A program made the translations under genes and the position numbers. Source: Fuerstiella sp. (GTDB taxonomy: Bacteria; Planctomycetota; Planctomycetia; Planctomycetales; Planctomycetaceae). From it: a stretch of DNA of 64,000 bases. The notes beneath the pieces are model-generated. The model ran no database searches. It saw only the letters and a list, made by a program, of their open reading frames with translations, and had not been told where the DNA came from. This document shows positions 49,201 through 56,569 of this stretch, piece by piece. The stretch covers positions 1-64,000 of the forward strand of contig JALHMY010000026.1 of NCBI GenBank assembly GCA_022843805.1. Reading direction: 5' to 3'. The first letter of the stretch is position 1; every line of letters starts with the position of its first letter.

Positions 49201-49633
49201 GGTAAAAGTCTGCGGCCTGTTTTCTCCGGCTCTGTGTGTCCTTGTCAATGGCGTGCGAATTCCACTGCACCCAACGAAAAAGACAGGGGAATACGTTGGT
49301 GGAGTGCGTTATCGGGCATGGCAGCCGCCAAGCTGTCTTCATCCTACGATTGCCGTTCATACTCCTCTGCTGTTCGATCTCGCAGATACGGTCAACAATC
49401 GGTCGCTTGGTGGTTGCCGTTATCACATCGATCACCCGGGTGGACTGAATCCTGAAACCTATCCGATCAATGCCCTGGAAGCTGAAAGCCGCCGAGCAGC
49501 CCGGTTCTTCAGACTGGGACATCATGGAGGCCACCTGGTTCCAGTGGAGCCTGAAATTGCCCCTGACTTCCCAATGACACTGGACCTTCGGCGAACTTTC
49601 CGAAAAATGCCGGGGCAGGGCGGTGCATGGTGA
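46208..49633 (+). CDS. transglutaminase-like protein with DUF2126
   Basis: The 1141-residue protein begins with a bacterial transglutaminase N-terminal region (HRTEYRYDSLISVGPQVIRL). The papain-like core follows, with catalytic C180 (RSGSCRDSAWLLVHLLRSFG), H229 (DLHAWTEVYLPGAGW) and D245 (GLDPTSGLL). From about residue 320 to the end lies DUF2126 (LTMGGEPTFVSIDD, GGGNHLVFGG, LRAFEMPPH). There is no signal peptide. In many bacteria this family sits beside circularly permuted ATP-grasp and alpha-E proteins; together they are thought to make or modify peptides. Here the ATP-grasp gene is 11 kb downstream on the other strand. The catalytic triad is intact, so a peptidase or amide-transfer role is likely. 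Confidence 0.93.
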   Translation: MPIKVALRHRTEYRYDSLISVGPQVIRLRPAPHCRTPIPAYSLKVDPANHFINWQQDPHGNYLARLVFNEKTDILRVTVDLVADMTVINPFNFFLEDDATEFPFHYADDLAAELKPFLTPCDRSPELEKYRKGINVTRRRTILFLVDLNQKLQEDISYLIRLEPGVQTPQETLSKRSGSCRDSAWLLVHLLRSFGLAARFVSGYLIQLQPDIKPLEGAEGPGSDFTDLHAWTEVYLPGAGWVGLDPTSGLLTGEGHIPLAATPAPQSAAPISGAIDKCEVEFDFEMSITRIHEDPRVTKPYSEETWQRIDATGRAVDKRLLDGDVRLTMGGEPTFVSIDDMEGAEWNTAAVGPEKQRLSDRLIRRLRNRFASGALLHYGQGKWYPGESLPRWAYSCLWRKDGQPIWHNPDLLADIGTNFRQLPQDLPPATAQTAGEFLSELADRLEVDGEFIRPAYEDIFHILDTEQKLPPDVDPREYDLDDSEDRRRMSQALERGLSRPVGFVLPLTKAWWQTNPRWTSGMWPFRSQRLFLVPGDSPIGLRLPLEALPVRGANRAPLYTIDPFAERHPLPGYVEIRQTARQRVSSDSPDVLISRQDRIRRQVNDLTAEVEAKPESQIAAAASQPFPGVIRTALCVEPRNGRLHVFMPPTGTLEDYLELVAFIEDTAEAMQQPVVMEGYLPPFDTRIEVLKVTPDPGVIEVNVQPAINWEHLKDITTGVYEEARQTRLGTEKFQLDGRHTGTGGGNHLVFGGLTPADSPFLRRPDLLRSLVGFWNNHPSLSYLFSSLFIGPTSQSPRFDEGRTDSIYEMEIAFRQIPEPGCGYVPSWQVDRIFRHLLVDITGNTHRAEICIDKLFSPDHATGRLGLVELRAFEMPPHSRMSLTQQLLVRALIAYFWEKPYREPLIHWRTTLHDRFMLPEFLWEDLNQVVTALADAGIDFDVSWFAPHFEFRCPQIGTFSQAGVDVEIRQALEPWYVLGEEAGAGGTTRYVDSSVERLQVKVCGLFSPALCVLVNGVRIPLHPTKKTGEYVGGVRYRAWQPPSCLHPTIAVHTPLLFDLADTVNNRSLGGCRYHIDHPGGLNPETYPINALEAESRRAARFFRLGHHGGHLVPVEPEIAPDFPMTLDLRRTFRKMPGQGGAW

Positions 49634-49754
49634 ACACAATGATTGACGACTGTCTCTGCGTCCGCTACTAATGAAGCTGAAACTTAGCGGATACCAAATA
49701 AATTCGTCCAGAACTCGATTGGTTCCACTCCCCTTGTAAGAAAGGGCACAGGCC

Positions 49755-50117
49755 GTGCAGATCGCCAGGAACCCCGATTCCGTACCCTTGGCCGAACGAT
49801 TTCAGATCGCGCAATATTTGCGTCGTGAGCTCAGCGAGCACCTGCGGCAGGCATTTCTGCCAAAATTTTCTGATTTGCGCCATGCCAGCAAAGTGGCTGA
49901 TGTCTCGGAAGTCACCGACCAGGAAATGTTTGACAAGATGACAGCAGCCATTCAGGCTGATGAATTTGCTGCTCAGTTGTTTGGAAAACTATTTCGCTAT
50001 CTGGACAGCATAGAACGAGAAACTCGCACTCTGCTTAAAGTTCGCGATGGTGATGACGAGGACGAGGAAACGGATGATGAACTGGTCGACGAGGAGGATG
50101 AGGACGACGATGACTAA
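49755..50117 (+). CDS. small protein with a highly acidic tail
   Basis: The 120-residue product starts at GTG 49755, about four bases after AGG. The first 95 residues are helical (ERFQIAQYLRRELSEHLRQ, AAQLFGKLFRYLDSIERET). The last 23 residues are almost all Asp and Glu (GDDEDEETDDELVDEEDEDD). No family is recognised. It has no signal peptide. The acidic tail could bind basic proteins or nucleic-acid-binding partners. The DUF1080 gene follows 82 bases later on the same strand. Confidence 0.78.
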   Translation: MQIARNPDSVPLAERFQIAQYLRRELSEHLRQAFLPKFSDLRHASKVADVSEVTDQEMFDKMTAAIQADEFAAQLFGKLFRYLDSIERETRTLLKVRDGDDEDEETDDELVDEEDEDDDD

Positions 50118-50199
50118 CGGTCGAGGTTTGCCGCAGTTCCTGTTTCAGGCGAGTTTTCACTGATTTTCAGATGATTTTCCGGTGAGGAGTAAAACAAGA

Positions 50200-50898
50200 A
50201 TGACCAGTATTTGTTTGAAGATGGCGTCAATCTCCTGTGTTTTGATGTTTTCGCTTCCTTTAAATGCAGAAGACGGGTGGGTCTCCCTGTTCGACGGGAA
50301 AACTCTCGACGGCTGGAAACAGGCGGCGCATGGCAAAGCGGAATACAGCGTTAAGGATGGGACAATTTATGGCAAAACGGTAGAGGGTAGTCCCAATTCA
50401 TTCCTTGCCAGCAACAAAGACTATGCCAATTTTGAACTTGAATTCGAAGTCAAAGTTCATGACAGTTTGAATTCCGGCGTGCAGATTCGGTCCAGGGAAA
50501 AGACGAAGGACGATATTCCGGCAGATCAGCAGGGCAAGGGGTCCGATGGCATCGGCCGTTTTCATGGACCGCAGGTGGAAGTCGAGTCGAGCCCTGGACA
50601 GGCTGGGTATATCTATGGCGAAGCAACTAAATTTGGCTGGCTTTCACCCGAACCCAAAAATGACGAAAAGCATGCTCATTCCTACATGAAGAATGGGGAA
50701 TGGAACAAGTTTCGCATCCTTGCGGAAGGTCCTCGAATTCAAACCTGGATCAATGGACATAAAGTCGCCGACCTGACCCACGACGAAATCTATAAGACGC
50801 ATCCAAAAGGCAAAATTGGACTTCAGGTTCATGGTATCGCTGCAGGCACTGGCCCCTTCGACGTCGCCTGGAGAAATATTCGCGTCCGGGAATTGTGA
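50200..50898 (+). CDS. DUF1080 family (3-keto-disaccharide hydrolase-like) secreted protein
   Basis: The 232-residue product has a signal peptide (ICLKMASISCVLMFSLPLNA) and a beta-jelly-roll DUF1080 domain. GWVSLFDGKTLDGWKQ opens it, followed by YSVKDGTIYGK, LNSGVQIRSRE, GPQVEVESSPGQAGYIYGEA and KIGLQVHG. Members hydrolyse 3-keto glycosides or bind glycans and are abundant in planctomycetes. ATG 50200 has AGGAG about 10 bases upstream. The frame from 50182 is less likely because its first residues overlap that site. Confidence 0.93.
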   Translation: MTSICLKMASISCVLMFSLPLNAEDGWVSLFDGKTLDGWKQAAHGKAEYSVKDGTIYGKTVEGSPNSFLASNKDYANFELEFEVKVHDSLNSGVQIRSREKTKDDIPADQQGKGSDGIGRFHGPQVEVESSPGQAGYIYGEATKFGWLSPEPKNDEKHAHSYMKNGEWNKFRILAEGPRIQTWINGHKVADLTHDEIYKTHPKGKIGLQVHGIAAGTGPFDVAWRNIRVREL

Positions 50899-51073
50899 AA
50901 GACCTGTGGATTCTGCTTGCTGCGTCAGCGGGATCAGTCTGACATCAGATTGTTTCCCGCCAGACGGTTCTCGATAAGAGAGCAGTGCCTTCGTATTCTT
51001 CAATAGTTGATTAATGCATCGTGTTGAAGCTTAACAACGCTTCGGAAAGCTCTCACACATATTTCATCTTTCT

Positions 51074-51613
51074 TCATTCGTCCTGCACAGAACCTCGTTC
51101 GCCGGTTTTCGGCAAAATCGACGTGCGACAGGCAACCGTGAACGGCGAACCTGTGCTCTGCAGAACAGGGACTGATATCCACACCGCCAGGCCAGCTGAG
51201 AATCCGGCAGTGCCTAGATGGCTCATCATTGCCCTCAGTTCGCCCGTGGAAGCGGATCCGCACGATAACTGATCCAGTCTCACCTCCTCGCCCCCGGAAC
51301 TCGACAGCGCAACATCCTCCACAAACCTTTTCCAGAATCCGCCGGGGGGCTTTTGCAGAAATTCCGCCCACAACTCGGAGGGAAGTGATTCTTCTTCCGA
51401 AAACAGACCAACACCGACGCGATACACTCCACCCGGCTCGGCCGCGTATGCGTGATAATACTCGCATACTCCGGTAAAACTCTGAACCTTCAAGCCGTCA
51501 ATAACGGCCAGCGCAGCAGCTGGCTGATACTTTCGCCCCGTTCGTTTGAACGCCAGTGTACAACCGCATGTCGAACTTTCAATTGGCTGAATTCCCGGCT
51601 CACGCTCAATCAC
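51074..51613 (-). CDS. hypothetical protein downstream of maf
   Basis: The 179-residue product is unrecognised. A globular part runs from about 30 to 165 (AALAVIDGLKVQSFTGVCEY, YHAYAAEPGGVYRVGVGLFS), with mostly beta character and no signal peptide. GTG 51613 is preceded by AGAGAGG at normal spacing. It lies 91 bases after the maf gene on the same strand and could be co-transcribed. Composition looks coding, but no homology is known to me. Confidence 0.6.
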   Translation of the reverse strand: MIEREPGIQPIESSTCGCTLAFKRTGRKYQPAAALAVIDGLKVQSFTGVCEYYHAYAAEPGGVYRVGVGLFSEEESLPSELWAEFLQKPPGGFWKRFVEDVALSSSGGEEVRLDQLSCGSASTGELRAMMSHLGTAGFSAGLAVWISVPVLQSTGSPFTVACRTSILPKTGERGSVQDE

Positions 51614-51704
51614 AGACGACCTCTCTCGCCGGACTCTGAATTGGTCTCAAAAGGCATCTCTAACGACCCCTCCGTCAGCTGGCCGCAGTGTATGTATAGA
51701 GGTC

Positions 51705-52289
51705 TCACGGAATCCGGAACCCACGAAATCGCAGTTCATCGGCGAGGGTGATCAGTGGCAGGCCGATAATTGCCGTGAAATCATCACACTCAATCTTTTC
51801 AAACAGTGCGATTCCGGCAGATTCGATCCGATAACTGCCCGCACAATCAAAAGGTGTATCGCTCGAAAGATATCGGGCGATTTCCTGCGTTGACAGCGAC
51901 CGCATTTTCAGCCGAGTTTCATTCAGCATCAGATGTTGTCGATTGCCGCCCGTCACACAAACTGCAGTGAGCAGCCTGTGCCATTTTCCGGACAGCGCTC
52001 CCAGCTGTTCTGCCGCAACTTCAATCGTCTCTGGTTTTCCAAGAACGCGCCCATCAAGATCGGCAACCTGATCCGAGCCGATAATAATCGCGTCCGGATG
52101 TGCGGAAGCGATCACAGACGCCTTTTCCGTCGCAAGAGTGCAGGCCAGTTGAGCTGTACTGGCAGCCGCGGCGTGAAACGCCCCTTCGTTGATCGAAGGC
52201 GAATGGCATTCAAACTCCGTAATAATGCGGCTCAGCAATTCACGCCTGTAAGGTGAAGAACTGGCCAGTATTAATCGAAGCTGTGACAC
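51705..52289 (-). CDS. maf: Maf-like nucleoside triphosphate pyrophosphatase
   Basis: The 194-residue cytoplasmic enzyme hydrolyses non-canonical or modified NTPs to the monophosphate and pyrophosphate, and some members act at division septa. Motifs are LRLILASSSPYRRELL at the N-terminus, IIIGSDQVADLDGRVLGKP, and CAGSYRIESAGIALFEKIECD, all characteristic of Maf. I place the start at GTG 52289, with GGGAG 10 bases upstream; TTG 52316 is also open. Sequence class (dTTP, UTP or m7GTP specificity) is not resolved. Confidence 0.92.
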   Translation of the reverse strand: MSQLRLILASSSPYRRELLSRIITEFECHSPSINEGAFHAAAASTAQLACTLATEKASVIASAHPDAIIIGSDQVADLDGRVLGKPETIEVAAEQLGALSGKWHRLLTAVCVTGGNRQHLMLNETRLKMRSLSTQEIARYLSSDTPFDCAGSYRIESAGIALFEKIECDDFTAIIGLPLITLADELRFRGFRIP

Positions 52290-52624
52290 TGAACAAAATC
52301 TCCCTGAAAATAGCAAATGTCATACCCCTGGTCACAGAAATCAGGAAAGATCCCCATAAGATCGCAGGTTCCCAAACCACCCATTCCTCCAGACAGGGCA
52401 CTCGTCCTGATCGTAACGGTGATTCCGGTTCTGACGAACATGATGACGTCAAGCAACACCGGACAGAAGACGAAAATGTAATTGGGCGGGCAATTGAACA
52501 ATCCGGTTTACAGGCAGGACAAGTTGAAAGGGGATGCGGCCTGGCGGTCGCATTGATCATGCATTTCGATAGTTCCTCGGAAACTGGACAAAATCCTTCG
52601 GACATGAGGTCTGGAGATCTTCAA

Positions 52625-52948
52625 ATGAGGTTTGGTGCCGTGATGCAAGGATGTCGGCGTTTTCTGCCGGTGCTGCTTTGTTTGGCAGGAGTTTCGAATC
52701 TGGCGGCGGAGGATGAGGTTCCCAATGAACTGAATTCTCCCGTGGCTGAGCCCCGGATCCTGCTTCCGGATTCTTCCGACAAGCCGTCGGTACGCTCAAT
52801 CTCCACCCGCTCTATCGAGACCAGCGACCCACTCGTGAAACTGGTTTTGAAACACGGGAAGCCCAGCGGCGACGTCTGCTTTCAACGTCAGTTCACACTC
52901 CCTGGCAAATCATGCACGGAATGCTTGCATTGCGGCAGGATTTTCTGA
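52625..52948 (+). pseudogene. 5' part of the exported alpha-helical gene, out of frame
   Basis: ATG 52625 has GGAG eight bases upstream and opens a signal peptide (FLPVLLCLAGVSNLAAEDE). The frame then reads DPLVKLVLKHGKPSGDV and goes on to CFQRQFTLPG, which looks non-native, and stops at 52948. The frame at 52912 continues with a sensible sequence (WQIMHGMLALRQDFL). One base has been lost or two gained between about 52872 and 52893. It may be a real mutation or a sequence error. Confidence 0.7.
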
Positions 52949-54945
52949 TTTCCCACGAAGACAAGACAATTTCAGGGCTCGACTGGATATCCACTGGGCC
53001 GGTCTTTCGGGGAGAACACTGGTTCGAACGAACTGCTTACGGCGGACAGGCACATCCTTACAGTGTGCCTTATGCGTTTGAAGGGCATATCAATCAGTTT
53101 CTGGCCATTCTTTCAATGAGCGGGTTGTCGCTGGACCACGAATTCGGGACAGCCAATGGACGCATCACGATGCGCGATATGCTGACGAATGCACAGAAAA
53201 CTGTGAACGAGAAAGAGGAGATCACCTGGACTCTCTGGGCGTTGAGTCGCTATCTGCCTCCTGAAGCGCAATGGAGAAATAATAAGGGTGAATCGTGGAG
53301 CATTGAGCGTCTTGTAAAGATGCAGACGGATAAGCCGTTACAGGGCGCTCCCTGTGGCGGTACCCATGGCCTGTTCGCGCTCGCACACGCACGAAACGTG
53401 TATCTGCGAAAGGGAATTCCTCTTCGGGGAGTCTGGCTGGAATCGGAACACAAGATTCGCAAATACATCTATACGGCGAGGACCCAGCAAAACTCCGACG
53501 GGTCACTGTCTTCGAATTTCTTTCGCGGCAGAGAGTATAAGCAGGACTTTGACAAACGCATGGCAAGCGCGGGCCATGTCCTGGAATTCCTGATGATCGC
53601 CATGCCTCAGGAAGAACTCTCTGAACCATGGATCCGTCGGGCTATCGAAGCAACCTGTAATGATCTGATGAAGAATCGGCACGAATACGTCAGCTGCTCG
53701 CCCTTGTACCATACAGTTAACGCACTCAGCATTTATCTTGAACGCGTGGCACCGGCTGTTGAAGCTGAAAAACTGGCGGTTGACCCTGAACTCACTCGCA
53801 CAATCTCCAGCCCGAAAGAGATAAAGACCAAAGAACCAAAAGCTGAAGAGGTCAAGCCGAGGCCTGCCGGGACTATGGAAGCATCAACCGGTAAGGACGA
53901 CAAAACCAAAAAAGAAACAACTCCGTCGCCAAAGGCCGAAACGGTCGTCATACCTGGTGCCGAAAACAAATCACCACCAGCCAATACGGAACCTGCTGAT
54001 CCGGCCACTGTGCCCCAGCCGACAGAGAAACCTGTACCCGTTCCAGCAGACAGCTCGGGCCAGGATCCAGCAACCGGAACCAAACCTGCGGAAAATGTTC
54101 CCACCAAACCTGAAAACAGCGGTGAAAACCCCATTCCGGTGCCACTCACGATTCCGGATATTGAGGATCCCTCGACACCGGATACCAAAAAAGATTCTGA
54201 TGGTCCGAAAGAACCGTCTGCAGAAAATGCGGACACGTCACTGCAGATACCTGGGACGAACAAACAACCTATACTTGCCGATTCGGGCGAACCGGAAATT
54301 AGTCCCGGCAACAGTGCTCTGACGGCAGGACGCCTGCCAGTCAGGTCGTCGGTTTCAGAGTCCGACCGCCCCATACCGGAAGACCCGTCTGTTTTACAGC
54401 CTGATCTGACCACGCAGGGGAAGACCGTGGTCCTCGACGTCAGCAATCTTCAGAATCCGAGCACTGCCGGCGTCACAGAGGAGTCCGAATTCCCTTCTCT
54501 GAAGCCGATTCCGTTGGATGAAAACCTTATCGCTGTCTCCTCTGTGGCACCGAATCCCAGTGCTGAGGAATCTTCTTATACAGTGACAGAAGTCAGAAGT
54601 GCACGGGCACCTGTAAGAATCGTCGGACCCAGAACGCAGAAGAGTTCCAGCGTGCCGAATCTCTTGATCTTTTCCAGTGGGCAGCCTGTGGCGACACCAT
54701 TGATGTCTCAGTCCAAAACGGTGTCGTCGTCCGAATCTCGACCACCGGAGCGTTCCGAATTGCAGGGATCGCCAACTGACGAAACTGGTACGAAAGAAAC
54801 TCCCGCAAAGTCCGCTGGTGCTTCAACGAAGAATCCGGATGGTGACAAGTCACCTGCAGACAAGAAGCGAGAGTCTGCGGCCGCTGAGTGGAAGGCAACC
54901 CGCCCCGAACGACGACGTGCACTCTCCGATCCCCGACGTCCATAA
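52912..54945 (+). CDS. exported alpha-helical protein with a long Pro/Lys/Ser-rich tail, frameshifted at its 5' end
   Basis: The frame encodes 677 residues, but the true N-terminus lies in the preceding fragment. Residues 1-280 are globular and mostly helical, with motifs LDWISTGPVFRGEHWFERTA, GGTHGLFALAHARNVYLRKG and CSPLYHTVNALSIYLERVAP. Helical repeat proteins of the alpha/alpha-toroid type are a possible fold. Residues 290-677 are low-complexity, rich in Pro, Lys, Glu, Ser and Thr, with a basic end (TRPERRRALSDPRRP). The reconstructed protein has a signal peptide, so it is exported. I recognise no family with certainty. Confidence 0.75.
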   Translation: MHGMLALRQDFLISHEDKTISGLDWISTGPVFRGEHWFERTAYGGQAHPYSVPYAFEGHINQFLAILSMSGLSLDHEFGTANGRITMRDMLTNAQKTVNEKEEITWTLWALSRYLPPEAQWRNNKGESWSIERLVKMQTDKPLQGAPCGGTHGLFALAHARNVYLRKGIPLRGVWLESEHKIRKYIYTARTQQNSDGSLSSNFFRGREYKQDFDKRMASAGHVLEFLMIAMPQEELSEPWIRRAIEATCNDLMKNRHEYVSCSPLYHTVNALSIYLERVAPAVEAEKLAVDPELTRTISSPKEIKTKEPKAEEVKPRPAGTMEASTGKDDKTKKETTPSPKAETVVIPGAENKSPPANTEPADPATVPQPTEKPVPVPADSSGQDPATGTKPAENVPTKPENSGENPIPVPLTIPDIEDPSTPDTKKDSDGPKEPSAENADTSLQIPGTNKQPILADSGEPEISPGNSALTAGRLPVRSSVSESDRPIPEDPSVLQPDLTTQGKTVVLDVSNLQNPSTAGVTEESEFPSLKPIPLDENLIAVSSVAPNPSAEESSYTVTEVRSARAPVRIVGPRTQKSSSVPNLLIFSSGQPVATPLMSQSKTVSSSESRPPERSELQGSPTDETGTKETPAKSAGASTKNPDGDKSPADKKRESAAAEWKATRPERRRALSDPRRP

Positions 54946-54988
54946 TGGCAGGGTGAGAACGTGAATGACGTCCGGCTGGAAGAGTCTG

Positions 54989-56527
54989 TCAGGTTTCTCG
55001 CATCCGTTTGAACAGATTACTCGTTATCTGTTGCACTCTCGCATCCGGACCTTTGGGTGCGAAACCGTGTGCAGACGGCGTCACATAACCTGGCGGATTA
55101 CTCAGTCCGTCAGCCCACCAGATTGTGGATGCATTAAAGATGACGTTATTCTTCGGTCCTGAGTAAATTGTGGATGTGTATTCTCGCTCAAGTGCCCCTT
55201 TACCAACCCGGCCTCTGGCAACGACTTCAAGGCCAGGGATGTTTGCCGGGGCGCCCATCCATTCGAATCCTACAAGGCCGGGAATTCCATCCCCATTGCG
55301 CATTCCCGTGTCGCGGAACAGCCAGTGCTTTTCGCTGGAGCAGATCCAGTCGGCACTTCCGCTGTAAGGATAAACATTCCTCGCACCGATGATATCCGCT
55401 TCTGTTGGTCCAAAAGTGGTGAACCTGGCCAGCTCGGGGTACGCTTTCACAGCATCCGGTTCCAGAGGTCCAAACTGTCCGATCCGGGTGATAATGCGAT
55501 CGGGCTGTCCGGTGGTTCCCGCAAGAAATGGGATCAGCCCCCAGCACGTATCACTGCTGAGAAACGCAACGCTGACACCCTGGGCAATGGCATGCCGGAC
55601 GTTCTCGTACATCTGCAGAGACCAGTATTCATCGTGTCCCACCGACAAAAAACTCTTTGATCGAAGTAATCCGACACCGTCGCGATGGGTATCCACCGTG
55701 CTGATGTATGAGACGTCATACCCCTGCTGCTCCATCCAGAAGACCAGTGGAAATTCCCAGAGCATGAAGCTGCCGGAGCCAACGAACAGAGGATTATCGA
55801 TTACCTGACAGTATTTCGCGTAGGGGCGGTCCCAGCTGACCTGGACGCCCGGACCAATGTACCATTCTTTTTTTCCATCATCGTAAAGAGCGAAAGAATC
55901 GGGCCATCGGTTGTAGGCCAGCCACGTGGAATCAGCACATTGAAACAGAAAATCACACTTCCTGTCGTCCCGTACAATAAAGATGACGTAGCTCTGAAAT
56001 CCATCTCGACTGGCGGTCAGCTTCCCAACGTAAACACCGCTGAGCCAGTTTTCAGGAATGCGGAACTCAACAGCCGGCTCCCACTGACATTCTCGCAGTC
56101 GGTCAGGACCAATTTCAGGATCTTTCTGTACCTGCCCTCGAAAGTTTCCCAACTCCTGAACCAGCCTTCCTCCTTTGCCTCCATAATATCCAAGTCGAAA
56201 GATATCGATCGAAAATTCGCTTGCCGGATTTGTGCTGACCATGATCTTCAGCAGCTCACCCGGACGAACACTGGTGTGCGAGCAATAGCCTTCGACTGCC
56301 GGTGAACGATATCGTGTGGCCGCTTCGATTCGAACATTTTTCAGCTGCCAGTCCAGCGTACCGTCGAGACGATTCTCCTCGATGACTGCGTCCGACCGAA
56401 CAGCTTCGAAAGAAGCGGATGCTCCGGCCGGCATTGCACCGCTGATCACGGCAATACCGGCACCTGCGGCGTTCCGTAGCAACGTTCGGCGATCAATGCC
56501 AGGTTGCATTTCTCTGGAGTCAGACAC
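54989..56527 (-). CDS. N,N-dimethylformamidase-like large-subunit protein, twin-arginine exported
   Basis: The 512-residue protein has a twin-arginine leader (GIDRRTLLRNAAGAGIAVIS). The body matches the C-terminal domain of the DMF-amidase large subunit: YRSPAVEGYCSHTSVRPGE, FSIDIFRLGYYGGKGGRL, SGVYVGKLTASRDG, YDVSYISTVDTHRD and LSVGHDEYWSLQMYENVRHA. The family includes amidohydrolases and many proteins with unknown substrate. Export and lack of a small-subunit gene suggest a different substrate from dimethylformamide. It converges on the frameshifted gene. Confidence 0.88.
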   Translation of the reverse strand: MSDSREMQPGIDRRTLLRNAAGAGIAVISGAMPAGASASFEAVRSDAVIEENRLDGTLDWQLKNVRIEAATRYRSPAVEGYCSHTSVRPGELLKIMVSTNPASEFSIDIFRLGYYGGKGGRLVQELGNFRGQVQKDPEIGPDRLRECQWEPAVEFRIPENWLSGVYVGKLTASRDGFQSYVIFIVRDDRKCDFLFQCADSTWLAYNRWPDSFALYDDGKKEWYIGPGVQVSWDRPYAKYCQVIDNPLFVGSGSFMLWEFPLVFWMEQQGYDVSYISTVDTHRDGVGLLRSKSFLSVGHDEYWSLQMYENVRHAIAQGVSVAFLSSDTCWGLIPFLAGTTGQPDRIITRIGQFGPLEPDAVKAYPELARFTTFGPTEADIIGARNVYPYSGSADWICSSEKHWLFRDTGMRNGDGIPGLVGFEWMGAPANIPGLEVVARGRVGKGALEREYTSTIYSGPKNNVIFNASTIWWADGLSNPPGYVTPSAHGFAPKGPDARVQQITSNLFKRMRET

Positions 56528-56569
56528 GGCTTGATCCTGATACGCACTTTAATTGTTGTTGAATCAGTG

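Noticed and set aside
48683-49639. 318-residue frame on the minus strand
   Set aside because: It lies opposite the DUF2126 part of the transglutaminase-like gene and has no recognisable domain.
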